DNA of 64,000 bases from Hyphomicrobiales bacterium (lineage in GTDB: Bacteria; Pseudomonadota; Alphaproteobacteria; Rhizobiales; Xanthobacteraceae): assembly GCA_009377695.1 (NCBI GenBank), contig WHTP01000003.1, forward strand, positions 1 to 64,000. The letters are read 5' to 3'. Under the pieces are notes generated by a model. That model did not search any database and was not told the origin of the DNA. It saw only the letters and a program-made list of their open reading frames with translations. Shown piece by piece: positions 52,452-63,100 of the stretch (position 1 is its first letter; the number at the start of each line of letters is the position of its first letter). The position numbers were made by a program, and so were the translations under genes.

Positions 52452-55256
52452 TCACATCCGCTCCACGAAACTATCCACCACGCGTTTCTCGCCGGCCTTG
52501 TCGAATTGGATCGTCAGTTTGTTGCCGTCGATGTTCACGACGTTGCCGTTGCCGAATTTCTGGTGAAACACGCGGTCGCCGATCGTGAAGGCGGAGACGG
52601 TGCCGGTGGATTTGGCAACGAGCTCGCCTTCGATGGTGAGTGGGTCGCGGCGTCGCGCGGCGTCGCGGCCGAAAGTTCGCCTGCGTCCGCCCCCTCCCTG
52701 ACCCTCCCCCGCACGCGGGGGAGGGGAAAATGAAGAATAGGGGGGAGGGGACCCGCCCGTTGCCGGGCCGCTGCTTGCGCCGGAGCCGCGAGCAGCGAAA
52801 TGGTCCGCGTCGTAATCCTGCGACGCGTCTTCCTCTTCGAATCCGCCGTCGCGCCGGGTGAAGCTCTTGCCGCGCGCCTGCGCGCGCTGCCAGCCGGGCG
52901 TCGAATAGCCCGAGCCGAAATGAGTCATCTCATCGAAGCGCGAGCCGCCGGCATTGCCGTAGGCGCTCATGCCGGACGCGAAGCCGCCCTTCGCCTCCTG
53001 CACCTCGACATGCGCCTCCGGCAATTCGTCGAGGAAGCGCGAGGGGATGTTCGACGACCACAGCCCGTGCATGCGGCGGTTGGCGGCGAAATAGATCTTG
53101 GCGCGCCGGCGGGCGCGCGTGATGCCGACATGTGCGAGCCGTCGCTCTTCCTCGAGGCCCATGCGACCCTGGTCGTCGAGCGTGCGCTGGCTCGGAAACA
53201 GGCCTTCCTCCCAACCGGGCAGGAACACCGTGTCGAATTCGAGACCCTTGGCGGAATGCATGGTCATGATCGAGACCGCTTCGTCGCCCTCGCTCTTGTC
53301 GGCGTCCATGACCAGGGAGATGTGTTCGAGGAATCCCGCGAGGTTCTCGAATTCCTCCATGGAGCGCACCAGCTCCTTGAGGTTTTCGAGCCGGCCGGCG
53401 GCATCGGCACTGCGATCCTTCTGCCACATCTCTGTATAACCAGACTCATCGAGCACGACCTGCGCCAGCTCGCCGTGCGGCGTCGCGTCTTTCATCATGC
53501 GCCAGCGGTCGAAATTCCCGACCAGCTCGCGCAACGCGTTGCGCGGGCGCGGCTTCATCTCGTCGGTCTCGACGATCGCGCGCGTCGCTTCCATCAGTGG
53601 GACGCGGCGCTTGCGGGCGTGGTTGTGCAGGACATTGAGTGTGGCGTCGCCAAGTCCGCGCTTCGGCACGTTGACGATGCGCTCGAACGCTAAATCGTCA
53701 GCAGGTTGGGCAACAAGCCGCAGATAGGCCAGCGCGTCGCGGATCTCCATGCGCTCGTAGAATCGCGGACCGCCGATCACGCGATAGGGCAGGCCGAGCG
53801 TGACGAAGCGATCTTCGAACTCGCGCATCTGGAACGATGCGCGCACCAGGATCGCGATCTCGTCGAGATTGTGCGGCTGACCAGTCCCATCATCGCGCTG
53901 GAGCTGCTCGATCTCGTCGCCAATGGAGCGCGCTTCCTCCTCCGAATCCCAGCAGGAGGTGACCTGCACCTTGTGGCCGGGTTCGTCCTCGGTCCGCAGC
54001 GTCTTGCCGAGCCGGCCTTCATTGTGCGCGATCAGGTGCGACGCGGCGGCGAGGATGTGCGCGGTCGAGCGGTAGTTGCGCTCCAGCCGGATGATCTTGG
54101 CGCCGGGAAAATCGTGATCGAAGCGCAGGATGTTATCGACCTCGGCTCCGCGCCAGCCGTAAATCGACTGGTCGTCATCGCCGACGCAGCAGATGTTTTT
54201 CTGGTGAGGCTTGGGCGCGACCGATGGACTCGCGAGCGGCGAACTCCGCCCGGCTCCCTCTCCCCGTTGGGGAGAGGGGTGGGGTGAGGGGGGAACGGAC
54301 TCTCGATAGACCTGATCCCCCTCACCCGGCTCGCTTCGCTCGCCACCCTCTCCCCCCTGGGGAGAGGGAAAACCCGCGGCGCCAGTCGTGAATACAGCGG
54401 CATTCGGACTCGGTTGCGAGTCCATAGGGCGCGCGCTTTGCGACTGCCCCAACAACCGCAGCCAGAGATACTGCGCGACGTTCGTATCCTGATACTCGTC
54501 CACCAGGATGTATTTGAACCGCTGCTGATACTGCCGCAGCACCTCGGGATGGGTGCGGAACAGGCGGATGCATTCGAGCAAGAGGTCGCCGAAATCGGCG
54601 GCGTTGAGCGTCTTCAGCCGCTCCTGATAGGCGATGTAGAGCTTCTTGCCCTTGCCGCCGCCGAAGCTCGCGCCTTCGCCGGCGGGGACCTGCTCGGGGG
54701 TGAGCCCGCGGTTCTTCCAGCTATCGATCATCTGCGCCAGCACGCGGCCGGGCCAGCGCTTCTCGTCGAGGTTCTCGGCCGCGATCAGCTGCTTCATCAG
54801 CCGGATCTGGTCGTCCGTGTCGAGGATGGTGAAGTCGGGCTTCAAGCCCACCAGCTCGGCGTGCCGGCGCAAGATTTTCACGCCGATTGAATGGAACGTG
54901 CCAAGCCACGGCATGCCCTCGACAATCTGGCCGACCATGCGGCCGACGCGCTCCTTCATCTCGCGCGCGGCCTTGTTGGTGAAGGTGACCGAGAGGATCT
55001 CGCTCGGGCGCGCGCGACCGGTCGCCAGGATGTGGGCGATACGCGTGGTCAGCACGCGGGTCTTGCCCGTCCCAGCGCCCGCAAGCACGAGCACCGGACC
55101 ATCCAGCGTTACCACCGCTTCGCGCTGTTCCGGATTGAGATCGTTGAGGTAGTCCGGCTGGGCGCGGTTCGCCATCGCACGCGCGGCAATCCCGCCCGGT
55201 TGAGGATAGGGCGGCAACGCGTTGTCATCGCGCGGGAATTTTTCCGGCTCGGCCAT
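52452..55256 (-). CDS. uvrD: UvrD/PcrA-type ATP-dependent DNA helicase with repeat-encoded insertions
   Basis: This 934-residue SF1A 3'-5' helicase for repair and replication restart has Walker A AGAGTGKT (59-66), motif II LVDEYQDT (251-258), motif III VGDDDQSIYGWRGAE (358-372), and later VSIMTMHSAKGLEFD and EERRLAHVGITRAR. About 80 residues between motifs II and III (272-351) are low-complexity and largely encoded by a palindromic repeat; a second repeat lies near residue 845. The frame stays open through both. The C-terminal domain ends with FGNGNVVNIDGNKLTIQFD. ATG 55256 is chosen. Confidence 0.93.
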   Translation of the reverse strand: MAEPEKFPRDDNALPPYPQPGGIAARAMANRAQPDYLNDLNPEQREAVVTLDGPVLVLAGAGTGKTRVLTTRIAHILATGRARPSEILSVTFTNKAAREMKERVGRMVGQIVEGMPWLGTFHSIGVKILRRHAELVGLKPDFTILDTDDQIRLMKQLIAAENLDEKRWPGRVLAQMIDSWKNRGLTPEQVPAGEGASFGGGKGKKLYIAYQERLKTLNAADFGDLLLECIRLFRTHPEVLRQYQQRFKYILVDEYQDTNVAQYLWLRLLGQSQSARPMDSQPSPNAAVFTTGAAGFPSPQGGEGGERSEPGEGDQVYRESVPPSPHPSPQRGEGAGRSSPLASPSVAPKPHQKNICCVGDDDQSIYGWRGAEVDNILRFDHDFPGAKIIRLERNYRSTAHILAAASHLIAHNEGRLGKTLRTEDEPGHKVQVTSCWDSEEEARSIGDEIEQLQRDDGTGQPHNLDEIAILVRASFQMREFEDRFVTLGLPYRVIGGPRFYERMEIRDALAYLRLVAQPADDLAFERIVNVPKRGLGDATLNVLHNHARKRRVPLMEATRAIVETDEMKPRPRNALRELVGNFDRWRMMKDATPHGELAQVVLDESGYTEMWQKDRSADAAGRLENLKELVRSMEEFENLAGFLEHISLVMDADKSEGDEAVSIMTMHSAKGLEFDTVFLPGWEEGLFPSQRTLDDQGRMGLEEERRLAHVGITRARRRAKIYFAANRRMHGLWSSNIPSRFLDELPEAHVEVQEAKGGFASGMSAYGNAGGSRFDEMTHFGSGYSTPGWQRAQARGKSFTRRDGGFEEEDASQDYDADHFAARGSGASSGPATGGSPPPYSSFSPPPRAGEGQGGGGRRRTFGRDAARRRDPLTIEGELVAKSTGTVSAFTIGDRVFHQKFGNGNVVNIDGNKLTIQFDKAGEKRVVDSFVERM
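52702..52725. repeat. G/C-run palindrome inside the helicase gene (C-terminal site)
   Basis: CCCTCCCCCGC and GCGGGGGAGGG form an 11-bp stem with loop AC, read as the SPPPRAGEGQGGG part of the helicase. Confidence 0.8.
54256..54368. repeat. G/C-run palindromic repeat (family G) inside the helicase gene
   Basis: CCCTCTCCCC at the left end and GGGGAGAGGG at the right enclose CCGTTGGGGAGAGGGG, CCCTCACCCGGCTCGCTTCG and CTCGCCACCCTCTCCCCC. Translated in frame it gives FPSPQGGEGGERSEPGEGDQ and SPHPSPQRGEG. It shares the CACCCGGCTCGCTT core with the intergenic copy at 22.3 kb. Confidence 0.88.
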
Positions 55257-55351
55257 TATTTGTCCAGTTGGAGCCGGCGCGTGCGCCAGCCTGCGCCCCA
55301 AGGCGAATCTTAACGCCTAAGATGGCATTCGATGCCCCTGAACGGGAGGGG

Positions 55352-55861
55352 TCAACCCTTTGCGGGCATGGCGATTTTGCGGCCGACCGCTTCCGGTAGC
55401 GGCAGCTTTGCGTGCGCCTGCTTCATGCGCGCGAGACAGTGCGTCACCGCAGGCGGGAACGCTGCCGTCTTATGCGCGGCGATGTCGACGTGCAGGGACA
55501 TATTCTCCGAGGTCGCCGAGACCCAGCCTTCCTTGGCGTGGAACAATTGCTCGAAGTAGTGCATGCGCTTGGCGTCGTAATCGAGCAGTTGGAACGTCAC
55601 CCGGACCGGGTCGCCGGCGTGCAGCTCGCGCAGATAGCGAACGTGGATCTCGGCGGTGAAGCAGGAGTGCCGGCGGCTCTTCACGTAGTCGAGACCGCAG
55701 CCGATGAGCTCGAAGGCCTCATCGACCGCCCGGTCGAACAGCACGTTGTAGTAGGCCATGTTGAGATGGCCGTTGTAGTCGATCCAGTCCTCCTCGACGG
55801 TCATGACCGAGGAGACGAAAGGCGCGAAGAACAGCGGCTCGAAATCAACGCGATCCAACAT
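55352..55861 (-). CDS. Hotdog-fold thioesterase
   Basis: This 169-residue acyl-CoA thioesterase-like protein has the motif DWIDYNGHLNMAYYNVLFDR, with the family's catalytic Asp and the Asn-Gly-His turn. The central helix is followed by strands HVRYLRELHAGDPVRVTFQL. Related rhizobial enzymes act on carnitine-type or medium-chain acyl-CoA, but the substrate is not certain here. It is transcribed away from the ycjX operon. No signal peptide. Confidence 0.82.
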   Translation of the reverse strand: MLDRVDFEPLFFAPFVSSVMTVEEDWIDYNGHLNMAYYNVLFDRAVDEAFELIGCGLDYVKSRRHSCFTAEIHVRYLRELHAGDPVRVTFQLLDYDAKRMHYFEQLFHAKEGWVSATSENMSLHVDIAAHKTAAFPPAVTHCLARMKQAHAKLPLPEAVGRKIAMPAKG

Positions 55862-56023
55862 GGCAGCACCCGGATACGGGGACCATCATGCCAGAATTTG
55901 CGCCCAAGCCGAGCAGATTCTGCATAAGTTACGAGATTTTAGGCCAAACAACGGAACCAGACTTCCATTCTGGTGCACAGCCCCGATATTCGCGCGGCAG
56001 GGAACTTGAGCGAGAACGCCCCG

Positions 56024-57469
56024 ATGGCCACCACCTGGTATGCCCCCTACGTCGCCAAGGCGTCAGGGTGGCTCTCCGATGCGGTAAACCTCGCCGACAT
56101 GGCGCAGGGGTCGACCGTCAACCTGGCGGTCACCGGACTCAGCCGCTCCGGCAAGACAGTGTTCATCACCAGCCTGATCCACAACATCCTGAGCGCGGTC
56201 CATAATCCGAACCGGATGCCGCTCTTGAACGTGGTTGCCAGCAATCGGCTGATGGGGACATGGCTGGAGGACGCCGGGGCCAACCGGCTGCCGCGCTTCC
56301 GCTATCAGGACAACATCGAGGCGATGGCGGCCGGAGCACCGCTCTGGCCCGCAGGCACCGACGATCTGCGCGAGATCGGCATCGAGATGCGCTTCCAGCC
56401 GGCGACCGCGCCCGGCAAGCTCTTGAGCGAGATCAGCGGCACTCCGGCCACGATCACGATCCGGATCGTCGACTATCCCGGCGAATGGCTGCTCGACCTG
56501 CCGCTGCTTGCGCAATCCTATGCCGAGTGGTCGCGCGCGACATTGCGACTCTACCGGCGTGGTATCCGCGCCGAAGCGGCATCCGAGTTTCTCTCATTCA
56601 TGGGGCAACACCGGCACGATGAGCCCGCGAGCGATGAGGTCGCCAAGCAGGCGCACGACCTCTATCGCGCGTTCCTCATCAAGGCGCGCGACGCTTATGG
56701 CTTGAGCCATCTGCAGCCAGGGCGTTTCCTATGCCCGGGCACGCTCGCCGACGCGCCGTTCCTCTGGTTCGCGCCTATCGACGTGCCCGACAACACCCAC
56801 CTGGCGCCGAACACGCTCGGCGCGCTGATGCAAGAGCGCTACGACACCTACAAGCGCGAGGTGGTCGCGCGCTTTTACGAGGACCATTTCCGCTGGTTCT
56901 CGCGGCAGATCGTGCTGGTCGACGTGCTGCGCGCGCTGCTCGCCGGCCGCGAGGCATTCGAGGATCAGCGGCTTGCGCTTGAGTCGATCCTGCAAAGCTT
57001 CCGCTACGGCTCCGGCAGCCTGTTCTCGAAGCTTCTATGGGGCCCGCACATCGACAGGGTGCTGTTCGCGGCCACCAAGGCCGATCACGTGCCTGACGTG
57101 CAGCGCGACCATCTGGCGGAGTTGCTGCGCAGCATGGCGGCGTTTCCGGCAATCGAAGCGAAGAGCAGCAGCGCGCGCTTCGACGTCATGCCGATCGCGT
57201 CCGTGATCTCGACCGTCGAGGATACGCAAGAAATCGACGGCCAGCGCGTGCAGGTCGTGGTCGGCCGGCCGGTCGGCAGCGACAAGCAGGCGAAATTCTT
57301 CGTCGGGACCGTGCCGATCCGGCCACCGCGGCCTGACACCTGGAACGCTCCATTTCTCAACGTGCCGGTGTTCGAGCCGCCGGTGATCGATTCGTCGCCG
57401 GTCGATGGCGTAGCTCACATCAATCTTGATCGGGCGCTGGAATTCTTGGTGGGAGACCGGCTGCGATGA
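56024..57469 (+). CDS. ycjX: YcjX-like GTP-binding protein
   Basis: This 481-residue P-loop protein of the YcjX family has Walker A GLSRSGKT near residue 46 and a DYPGEW switch-like motif. A C-terminal half includes ATKADHVPDVQRD, a base-recognition-like segment. The family is paired with YcjF in many proteobacteria and responds to stress in some; the biochemical role is poorly known. ATG 56024 is chosen over an upstream GTG. It overlaps ycjF by four bases (ATGA). Confidence 0.9.
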   Translation: MATTWYAPYVAKASGWLSDAVNLADMAQGSTVNLAVTGLSRSGKTVFITSLIHNILSAVHNPNRMPLLNVVASNRLMGTWLEDAGANRLPRFRYQDNIEAMAAGAPLWPAGTDDLREIGIEMRFQPATAPGKLLSEISGTPATITIRIVDYPGEWLLDLPLLAQSYAEWSRATLRLYRRGIRAEAASEFLSFMGQHRHDEPASDEVAKQAHDLYRAFLIKARDAYGLSHLQPGRFLCPGTLADAPFLWFAPIDVPDNTHLAPNTLGALMQERYDTYKREVVARFYEDHFRWFSRQIVLVDVLRALLAGREAFEDQRLALESILQSFRYGSGSLFSKLLWGPHIDRVLFAATKADHVPDVQRDHLAELLRSMAAFPAIEAKSSSARFDVMPIASVISTVEDTQEIDGQRVQVVVGRPVGSDKQAKFFVGTVPIRPPRPDTWNAPFLNVPVFEPPVIDSSPVDGVAHINLDRALEFLVGDRLR

Positions 57470-58467
57470 CGTCAGAACCACTCAAGCCTCGTGTCATCGA
57501 AGGCGAGGCGCGTACCGTGCCGCCGCGCAGCGCCCCGCAGGTGCTGATGTCCGAGCGCGGCGACCGGATTGTTGCCGTGCAGCCGCCGCCGAAGACGATC
57601 GTCACGCCCGAGCCAAGAAAGAGCCGCGTGGTCTCGTTCGGGCTCGCCGCTCTCGGCGTGTTCATCACCGGCTGGTTCATCGTCGATGCCTATTGGTGGG
57701 TCGCCGCTGCGTTCGAGCGCTCGAGTGCGCTTGGGGCGCTTGCCGCGACTGCGGTGGTTGCAGGGGTCGCGGGCGCGGGCGCGATCATTGCGCGCGAGGT
57801 CACAAGCCTGTGGCGGCTGCGCAACGTCGAAGGCATCCGGCAGCGCTTTGCGCAGGAGATCGTCAGCCCGCGCGACGCCCAGAAGACGATCGCAGATATC
57901 CTGGCGGTGGTGCCGCGCGAGCGCGAGACGCAGACCGCGATCGAGCTGTTCCAACGCCAAGTACAGCCGCATCACAACGTGGCGCAGCAGCTCGAGATCC
58001 TCTCGCGCACGGTAATGAAGCCGCTCGACGCGCGCGCCGAGGAGCACATCCGCGCTGCGGTGTTGCGCGCCTTCGGCATCACGGCGATCAGCCCGACCGC
58101 GCTGAGCGATGCGCTGTTCTTCCTTGCGGTCGGAGTGCGCATGGTGCGCCGGATTGCGGCAGCCTATGGCCATCGGCCCACATCGGCCGCGACCGTGCAC
58201 CTCTTGCGCCGGCTGGTCATCGAGGCCGGCAAGCTCGGCGTTGTCGACATCGCCTCGACCTCGATCGCGCAGCAGCTCGGCGGCGCGCTGGCGGAGCGGC
58301 TCGCCAGCACCGCCGCTAACTCGTTCTATGCGTCCTACCGGATGGCGAGGCTTGGTGTGATCGTCATGGACATGTGCCGGCCGATCCCGTTCCGCGACGA
58401 CGAGGTGCCGAGCATCACCGCAATGGTGACCAACGTGATCCGGCAGCGCAACGAGACGAAGCCGTGA
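57466..58467 (+). CDS. ycjF: YcjF family (TIGR01620/DUF697) membrane protein
   Basis: This 333-residue protein has a disordered N-terminal 55 residues, two membrane helices (VSFGLAALGVFITGWFIVDA and a helix around residues 88-106), then a cytoplasmic DUF697 helical domain with ITAISPTALSDALFFLAVG. It probably anchors the YcjX protein at the inner membrane. Overlaps at both ends (ATGA with ycjX, GTGA with the oxidase) indicate three-gene translational coupling. Confidence 0.9.
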   Translation: MTSEPLKPRVIEGEARTVPPRSAPQVLMSERGDRIVAVQPPPKTIVTPEPRKSRVVSFGLAALGVFITGWFIVDAYWWVAAAFERSSALGALAATAVVAGVAGAGAIIAREVTSLWRLRNVEGIRQRFAQEIVSPRDAQKTIADILAVVPRERETQTAIELFQRQVQPHHNVAQQLEILSRTVMKPLDARAEEHIRAAVLRAFGITAISPTALSDALFFLAVGVRMVRRIAAAYGHRPTSAATVHLLRRLVIEAGKLGVVDIASTSIAQQLGGALAERLASTAANSFYASYRMARLGVIVMDMCRPIPFRDDEVPSITAMVTNVIRQRNETKP

Positions 58468-59861
58468 ACAAGCGATGCGAGGCACACGTACTAGCCGCGG
58501 CGCTTGCCTTGCTCACGCAAAAATTCGGCAATCGTCTCGTCACCTCGCAGGCGGTGCGCGAGCAGCATGGCAATACGCTCACCTGGGTCGCCAACCAGCC
58601 GCCGGATGCCGTGGTGTTTCCGCAGAGCATCGCCGACGTGCAGGAGATCGTGCGCATCTGCGCTGCCCATCGCGTGCCGATGATCCCGTTCGGCACCGGT
58701 TCGTCGCTCGAGGGCCAGGTCAACGCACCGCATGGCGGCGTGTCGATCGACTTTCGGGACATGAATCGGGTGCTGGCCGTGCATGCGGAGGACCTCGACT
58801 GCGTGATCGAGCCCGGCCTCACGCGCAAGATGCTTAACGAACACCTGCGCGATCAGGGCCTGTTCTTTCCGCTCGATCCGGGCGCCGACGCATCGCTCGG
58901 CGGTATGGCGGCAACACGCTGCTCCGGCACTAACGCCGTGCGCTACGGCACCATGAAAGACAATGTGCTGTCGCTGAAAGTCGTTCTCGCGAACGGCGAA
59001 CTGATGACGACAGCGCGCCGCGCCAAGAAATCGTCGTCGGGTTACGACCTCACCCGGCTGATGATCGGCTCTGAAGGGACGCTCGGCGTCATCGTCGAAT
59101 TGACGTTGCGGCTTGCAGGCATTCCGGAGGCGATCGCATCGGGCGTCTGTCCGTTCCCGTCGGTCGAGGTCGCCTGCAACGCCACCATCCTCACCATTCA
59201 GTCTGGCATTCCGGTCGCGCGCATCGAATTGCTCGACGAGTTGCAGGTGAAGGCGTCGAATGCCTATTCGAAGCTGGCGCTGCCGGAGACGCCGATGCTG
59301 TTCGTCGAGTTTCACGGTAGCGAGGCAGGCGTCGCGGAACAGTCGCGCCGCTTCGGCGAGATCGCCGCGGAGCTTGGCGGCGGCCCGTTCGACTGGGCGA
59401 CCAAGGCGGAGGAGCGCACGAAACTCTGGCAGGCCCGCCACGACGCCTACTGGTCCGGCCGCGCGCTGCGGCCCGGCGCCGGCGTGTTTGCGACGGACGT
59501 GTGTGTGCCGATCTCGCGGCTCGCCGAATGCGTGACCGCGACCCAGCAGGACATCGTGGAGAGCCGGCTGGTCGCGCCGATCATGGGGCATGTAGGCGAC
59601 GGCAATTTCCACCTCACCATGACATTCGACATGGCCGACGCCGACGAAGTGGCCCGTGCGAAGGCGTTGCACGAGCGGCTGGTCGCCCGCGCCCTCGCGA
59701 TGGATGGAACCTGCACCGGCGAGCACGGGGTGGGGCAGGGGAAGATGCCCTACCTTGAGGCAGAGCACGGCCGCGCAGCGCTCGATGCGATGCGCACGAT
59801 CAAACGAGCGCTCGATCCGGACGGCATCATGAATCCTGGAAAGATTGTCAGCTTTGCATAG
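58464..59861 (+). CDS. FAD-linked D-2-hydroxyacid dehydrogenase (GlcD/DLD type)
   Basis: This 465-residue VAO-type flavoprotein has the FAD-binding domain pattern PPDAVVFPQSIADVQEIVRI, then IPFGTGSSLEGQ and a GGMAATRCSGTNAVRYGTMK loop. The C-terminal cap ends with MGHVGDGNFHLT and DGTCTGEHGVGQGKM, where metal or substrate His residues lie in D-lactate dehydrogenases. The cytoplasmic face of the membrane is likely. The GTG start overlaps the ycjF stop. D-lactate or glycolate is the best substrate guess. Confidence 0.9.
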   Translation: MNKRCEAHVLAAALALLTQKFGNRLVTSQAVREQHGNTLTWVANQPPDAVVFPQSIADVQEIVRICAAHRVPMIPFGTGSSLEGQVNAPHGGVSIDFRDMNRVLAVHAEDLDCVIEPGLTRKMLNEHLRDQGLFFPLDPGADASLGGMAATRCSGTNAVRYGTMKDNVLSLKVVLANGELMTTARRAKKSSSGYDLTRLMIGSEGTLGVIVELTLRLAGIPEAIASGVCPFPSVEVACNATILTIQSGIPVARIELLDELQVKASNAYSKLALPETPMLFVEFHGSEAGVAEQSRRFGEIAAELGGGPFDWATKAEERTKLWQARHDAYWSGRALRPGAGVFATDVCVPISRLAECVTATQQDIVESRLVAPIMGHVGDGNFHLTMTFDMADADEVARAKALHERLVARALAMDGTCTGEHGVGQGKMPYLEAEHGRAALDAMRTIKRALDPDGIMNPGKIVSFA

Positions 59862-60103
59862 CGCTGCAGACGTACAATCGCGCACGCGACATAGATTTGC
59901 CGTCAACCGAAACGAAGAAGGCGACGCTCCCGGTCGAGGGGTGGAGCGCCTGCCGGCAGGTTCAGTTTCGCGCGCCCCGGTGGTCGTAGTCCGGCGGCCC
60001 GTATCGTACTGATTTATTCGCGCTGGGGGCGTTCCGGGCGCATATACGATGTCCGAGGCGACAGAGCCCGGATCGACCGGCTTGGAACCAGGTTGGAGAC
60101 GGC

Positions 60104-63100
60104 GTGCAGGCTACGCTGCTCAGCATCGCGATTGCATTGATCCTGGCGCTGGTGACGGCGCTGGTCGGGCCGCATTTTGTCGATTGGAACAAGTATCGCG
60201 CCGAGTTCGAGACGCAGGCCAGCCGCATCACCGGCTTGCAGGTGCGGATCGCCGGACCGATCGACGCCCGCCTGCTCCCGACCCCTTCGCTCAATTTGGC
60301 CCGCATTGACGTCACAAGGCCGGGAGACGCCGGTTCGCTGCGCGCTCGCCGGCTCAGTATCGAGTTTTCACTCGGTTCCCTGGTGCGGGGAGATTTGAAG
60401 GCCACTGATGTGATTCTCGAAGGTGCCGAGATTGCGATGGCGCTCGACCGCGACGGCCGCCTCGAATGGCCAGCGCCGGCAGTCGGCTTCGACCCGGAGG
60501 CGATCTCGATCGAGCGGCTCGACATCCGCGACAGCCGTGCACTGCTCGCCGATGCCGCCAGCGGATACGGCGTGGTGCTCGACAAACTCGATTTCAAGGG
60601 CGAGTTGCGCACCCTATCCGGTCCGATCAAAGGGCAGGGGTCGTTTTACGCCGACGGGCAGCACTATCCCTACCGCATCGCCGCGAGCCGCTTCGGCGAT
60701 GATCGCCTGCGCGTGCGGCTTAACGTCGATCCGATCGATCGGCCGCTGACCGCTGACGCGGAGGGCTTCGTTTCGATCGAGAACGGCGTCCCGCGCTTCG
60801 TCGGCAGCATGACGCTCGCGCGTCCGGTCACGCGGGCGCCGGCCGGATCGCAGGCCGAAATCCTCGAACCGTGGCGCCTGACCGGGAAGATCGACGGCAA
60901 CAGCAGGCGCGCAGTGGTCGAGCAGATCGAGTTCCAGTATGGCCCGGACGAGCGGCCGATCCGTATGCGCGGCGATGCACGGGTCAATTTCGGTCCGTCG
61001 CCCCGCTTCACCGGTGTGCTGTCGTCGCCCCAGGTCGACCTCGACCGTATCCTGGTGTTGCCGGAGCCACAGCGGAGCCAGCCGCGGGCCGCCATCAAGG
61101 CCCTCGCCGCCTATTTCGCAGGGACGCAGCGTCTGCCGATCCCGGTGACGCTTGGCGTCAGCGTCGAAAGCCTGACCCTGGCCGGCGCGACGCTGCAGCG
61201 ATTGAGCGGCGATTTCGTCAGCGAAGCCAACGGTTGGAACGTCGAAAAGCTCGAAATGCGGGCCCCCGGCTTGTCGCAGCTCGCGATGTCGGGTCGTCTT
61301 AGTATTGCGGACGGAGTCGCCTTCGCAGGGCGAATGCGGCTCGCATCGAAGGATCCGCGCACGCTGGTCGCGTGGCTGACCAATCGCCCGGAGGATCAGA
61401 TCACGGCCGCGGCCAGCCTGAGCGTGGATGGCGACTTCAAATTGAGCAATGACGAGATCGCGGTCGATCGGCTCAAGGCCGAACTCGATCGCATGTCGGT
61501 CGAGGGGCGGCTCGCTTATTTCCGAGGTAACGGTTCCCGGCCGCCGCGCATCGAAGCCGTCATGAGCGCACCCGATATCGATCTCGACCGTGCCTATGGC
61601 CTGTTGCAAGGGCTGTTCGACGGTTCCGTATTCGAGATTCCGCGCGAAGGCGCGCTGTCGGCCAAAGTCGATCGGGCGACGCTCGCTGGCGTAGAGGTGC
61701 GGGGCGCAGACGCAAACATCCGCTTCGATGCGACCGGCCTCAATGTCGAGCGGCTTACGATCGGCGATTTTGGCGGCATGGCTTTGGCGATGAGCGGCAA
61801 TATCGATACTCGCCGGCAGTCGCCACGCGGTTCGATGAAACTCGATGTCGATGCACGCCGGTTTGACGGCCTTGCCGCGCTGTTGGATCGAATCTCACCG
61901 CAGGCCGCCGCTGAGCTGCGCCGCAACGGCGGACGGGTCATGCCTGCAAAGCTCAACGCCTCACTTGAGGTTGGCGGAACCGCGTCGTCCGGCGAGTCGC
62001 ACGGGCGCTTCAAAATCGGCGGCAATGCGGGCGCGCTGCGCGTTTCGTTGCAGGGCGACGTTGACGCGAATAGTGAAGACCTGACCATCGACCGCTTGTC
62101 TCGGCTCCGTTCCGCACGCGTCAATCTTGATGGGGAAGTCGAAACTCGCGAGGGCGCGGTGCTCATCGCTCTTCTCGGCCTCGAGCGTTTTCTCGCCTAC
62201 GATAACGGTGCCGCGCGCGTTACCGCAACCGCGCGCGGCGCGTTCGACGGCGACATGGATGTCGACGGCCGATTGGTTGCCGACGCACTCGACGCCTCTG
62301 CGAAAGGACGATTGCGCCTCGTTGGCAGCCAGGGGCCGACAGCGGACATGGATGTCACGGTCACGCGCGCGAATGTTCGCTCGCCGCGCTCCGCCGGCGC
62401 CAAGACGGAAATCATTCCGGCTGCGGTGTCCGCACGGCTCGCACTTGCCGAGGGCGCCGTCGGACTAAGCGACCTCGCCGGAACGATCGCTGGTACCGAC
62501 ATCAGCGGCCGTCTCACGCTGGGATTCGCCGAAGCGATCAGCGTTGGCGGCGAGCTCTCGCTGGGCGCCATGCATCTACCGGCGGCTGTTACGGCAGTGA
62601 TTGGCCTTCCGCATGTGGCAGGCGCAAGCTGGCCGTCCGAGCCTTTCGAGCGCGGCTTGATCGGCAGCGTTCAAGGAGCGATCAAGCTGAGGATCGGGCG
62701 CGCGACGCTCTCGCCGCAGCTTGGCGTAGCAAATATGCGCAGCGTCCTGCAGTTCGGCCGTGATTCGTTTGCGATCGAAGAAATCGATGGCTCGATCGCG
62801 GGCGGACGTGTCGCCGGGTCGCTGAGCTTCGAGCGTGGCAACGACGGCCTCAGCCTGGATAGTCAGGTCAGGTTTGCTGGGGTCAGTCTCTCCGACCTGC
62901 TTCCGGACAAGGGTGCGCTGACCGGCCGCGCCACGATCGATCTCGATCTGCAGGGCACCGGGCGCAGCCCGATCGCGCTGATTGGTGCGCTCAGGGGTAA
63001 CGGGACTTTCACCGTTCAGGATGGACAGGTCCTGCGCGTCAATCCGTCGGTATTCGCGGCCGTGATCCGCAGCGTCGATGACGGACTTCCGATCGATACC

